Positions 4,819 through 5,776 of a stretch of DNA of 5,776 nt are shown here, one piece after another. The notes under the pieces were generated by a model. It saw only the letters and a list, made by a program, of their open reading frames with translations. It searched no databases and was not told the DNA's origin. Position 1 is the first letter of the stretch, and every line of letters starts with the position of its first letter. Location of the stretch: contig JAITUO010000144.1 of NCBI GenBank assembly GCA_031286245.1, positions 1 through 5,776 on the forward strand, written 5' to 3'. The DNA is from Coriobacteriales bacterium (GTDB lineage Bacteria > Actinomycetota > Coriobacteriia > Coriobacteriales > UBA8131). The position numbers and the translations under genes were made by a program.

Positions 4819-5505
4819 ATGCCAATACTAGAGTTCCTTTTGGATCTACTGCGTGATCCACGCTCTTTTATCGCAGATTGGATCAATCAATTTGGCCCAA
4901 TTTGGGTCTATGCTCCCTTAGCCCTGATCCTTTTCATCGAGACAGGAGTGGTATTTATGCCATTTCTGCCGGGAGATTCATTGTTGTTTGCTGCCGGAGT
5001 CTTTGCTACCTCAGGCGGTGGATTGAACATTATTGTCTTAATCACAGTCTGTTCGCTGGCGGCAATACTCGGGGATACATCAAACTATTGGATCGGCCGT
5101 CGGTTGGGATCAGTCATCATAGCTTCAGGCAAGGTCAAGTCCCTGACGCCAGAACGTATGGAGAAGACCCAGTCGATGCTGGATCGATATGGTTCGTTGG
5201 CAGTTGTATTGGCGCGCTTTTTCCCCTTTATACGTACGTTTGCTCCTTTCCTGGCTGGATTTGGTCACATGCGCTATCCCCATTTCATGGTTTTCAATGC
5301 CATGGGCGGTATTTTATGGGTCAACCTGTTCACCTTGCTTGGCTATTTTTTCGGTGGGATTCCTTTCGTTCAGGATCATTTTGAGTGGGTAGTGATAGCC
5401 ATAGTGGTGATAAGCTTGGTACCGGCAGTTGTCGGCCTGGTCCGAGCCAGACTGTCCAGAAGGGCTGACAAAGTTCAAGGCACGGACAGCCAGAGCAGCA
5501 AATGA
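4819..5505 (+). CDS. DedA family integral membrane protein
   Basis: Polytopic inner-membrane protein of 228 residues, the usual DedA length. DedA proteins are linked to proton-motive-force homeostasis, envelope integrity and, for some members, flipping of lipid carriers such as undecaprenyl phosphate; the substrate here is unknown. Seen: FIETGVVFMPFLPGDSLLF (39-57) with acidic Glu41 and Asp53; GDTSNYWIGRRLG (85-97); and the signature RFFPFIRTFAPFLAG (133-147) with Arg133 and Arg139. Glu41, Asp53, Arg133 and Arg139 correspond to residues essential in E. coli YqjA/YghB. Hydrophobic segments lie at about 30-60, 69-85, 126-145, 155-180 and 187-210, and the C-terminus is basic and polar. The ATG lacks a well-spaced ribosome binding site (GAGG at 4799-4802 is too distant). 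It follows the SRP RNA with no obvious promoter of its own and ends 27 bases before dnaX, so the three may be co-transcribed. Confidence 0.93.
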   Translation: MPILEFLLDLLRDPRSFIADWINQFGPIWVYAPLALILFIETGVVFMPFLPGDSLLFAAGVFATSGGGLNIIVLITVCSLAAILGDTSNYWIGRRLGSVIIASGKVKSLTPERMEKTQSMLDRYGSLAVVLARFFPFIRTFAPFLAGFGHMRYPHFMVFNAMGGILWVNLFTLLGYFFGGIPFVQDHFEWVVIAIVVISLVPAVVGLVRARLSRRADKVQGTDSQSSK

Positions 5506-5532
5506 ATTGGCATTAGACCACAATGAGATGAA

Positions 5533-5776
5533 ATGGCACTTTCTTTATTCCGGAAATACCGTCCTGAGACCTTTGCTGACTTCGTCGGTCAGGAGCATAT
5601 TGCTAATACCTTGAGGCGAGCGGTAGCAACAAACACTACTGCTGATGCCTACCTGTTCAGTGGGCCACGGGGAACCGGTAAGACCTCAACCGCTCGGCTT
5701 TTGGCCAAAGCTCTGCTTTGTGAGCATCCTTTTGAAGGTGAACCAGACGACAGTTGTGCTCAATGCCGCGAGATTG
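5533..5776 (+). CDS. dnaX: DNA polymerase III subunit gamma/tau DnaX, N-terminal part
   Basis: Clamp-loader ATPase of the replisome; the gene runs off the window after 81 codons. Seen: the DnaX opening MALSLFRKYRPETFADFVGQ (1-20), Walker A GPRGTGKT (44-51) with Lys50 and Thr51, the helix STARLLAKAL, and the start of the zinc module with Cys63, Cys75 and Cys78. Most DnaX proteins have a fourth Cys three residues before the equivalent of Cys75; here that position is Asp72. The stretch GEPDDSCAQCREI recalls DnaX from Coriobacteriia, by memory only. The ribosome binding site is weak (TGAGATG upstream). Upstream ATGs nearby run into stop codons at once, so ATG 5533 is well supported. It is probably translated from the same transcript as the DedA gene. 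Confidence 0.95.
   Translation, partial: MALSLFRKYRPETFADFVGQEHIANTLRRAVATNTTADAYLFSGPRGTGKTSTARLLAKALLCEHPFEGEPDDSCAQCREI

Noticed and set aside
4878..5384. Long ORF of 168 codons in another frame within the DedA gene
   Set aside because: Rich in Cys, Trp, His and Ser as expected of a shadow frame; the DedA frame carries all the family motifs.

Overview
The window comes from a bacterial chromosome of moderate GC (close to half, by eye). It most likely belongs to a Gram-positive lineage. A Veg-family gene and an SRP RNA lying just upstream of dnaX are both Gram-positive traits; the SRP RNA-dnaX neighbourhood is familiar from Bacillus. The wording of the Veg protein and of the DnaX N-terminus reminded me of Coriobacteriia (Actinomycetota), but that assignment is inference from memory.

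Layout, with every gene on the + strand. (1) 1-2090 is the end of a type IV pilus operon: a pilin-like membrane-anchored protein, a second small membrane-anchored protein, and the retraction ATPase PilT, with overlapping or abutting reading frames. (2) 2091-2583 is intergenic. It holds possible gene debris in the pilT frame and a promoter with a dyad symmetry. (3) 2584-3760 is a two-gene flavoprotein operon: an iron-sulfur flavoprotein-like protein and an NAD(P)H-dependent flavodoxin-fold reductase, overlapping by 20 bases. (4) 3761-4248 has no convincing gene. Its main content is an imperfect palindrome of about 193 bp (3856-4048) that looks like a small non-autonomous mobile element. (5) 4249-5776 is a housekeeping block: veg behind a strong promoter, a hairpin over the veg stop codon, a short SRP (4.5S) RNA, a DedA-family membrane protein, and the start of dnaX, which is cut by the window edge.

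The first three genes probably act together in pilus assembly and twitching motility or DNA uptake. The two flavoproteins probably act as a redox pair of unknown substrate. The SRP RNA works with Ffh in membrane targeting, DedA in the membrane, and DnaX in the replisome clamp loader. I found no CRISPR array, tRNA, rRNA, intact transposase or defence system. The most notable non-genic signals are the SRP RNA with a URRC-type (UGAC) apical loop, the long palindromic element, a 19-bp perfect direct repeat read in two different frames at the end of the pilin-like gene, and a duplicated -35 box at the veg promoter.
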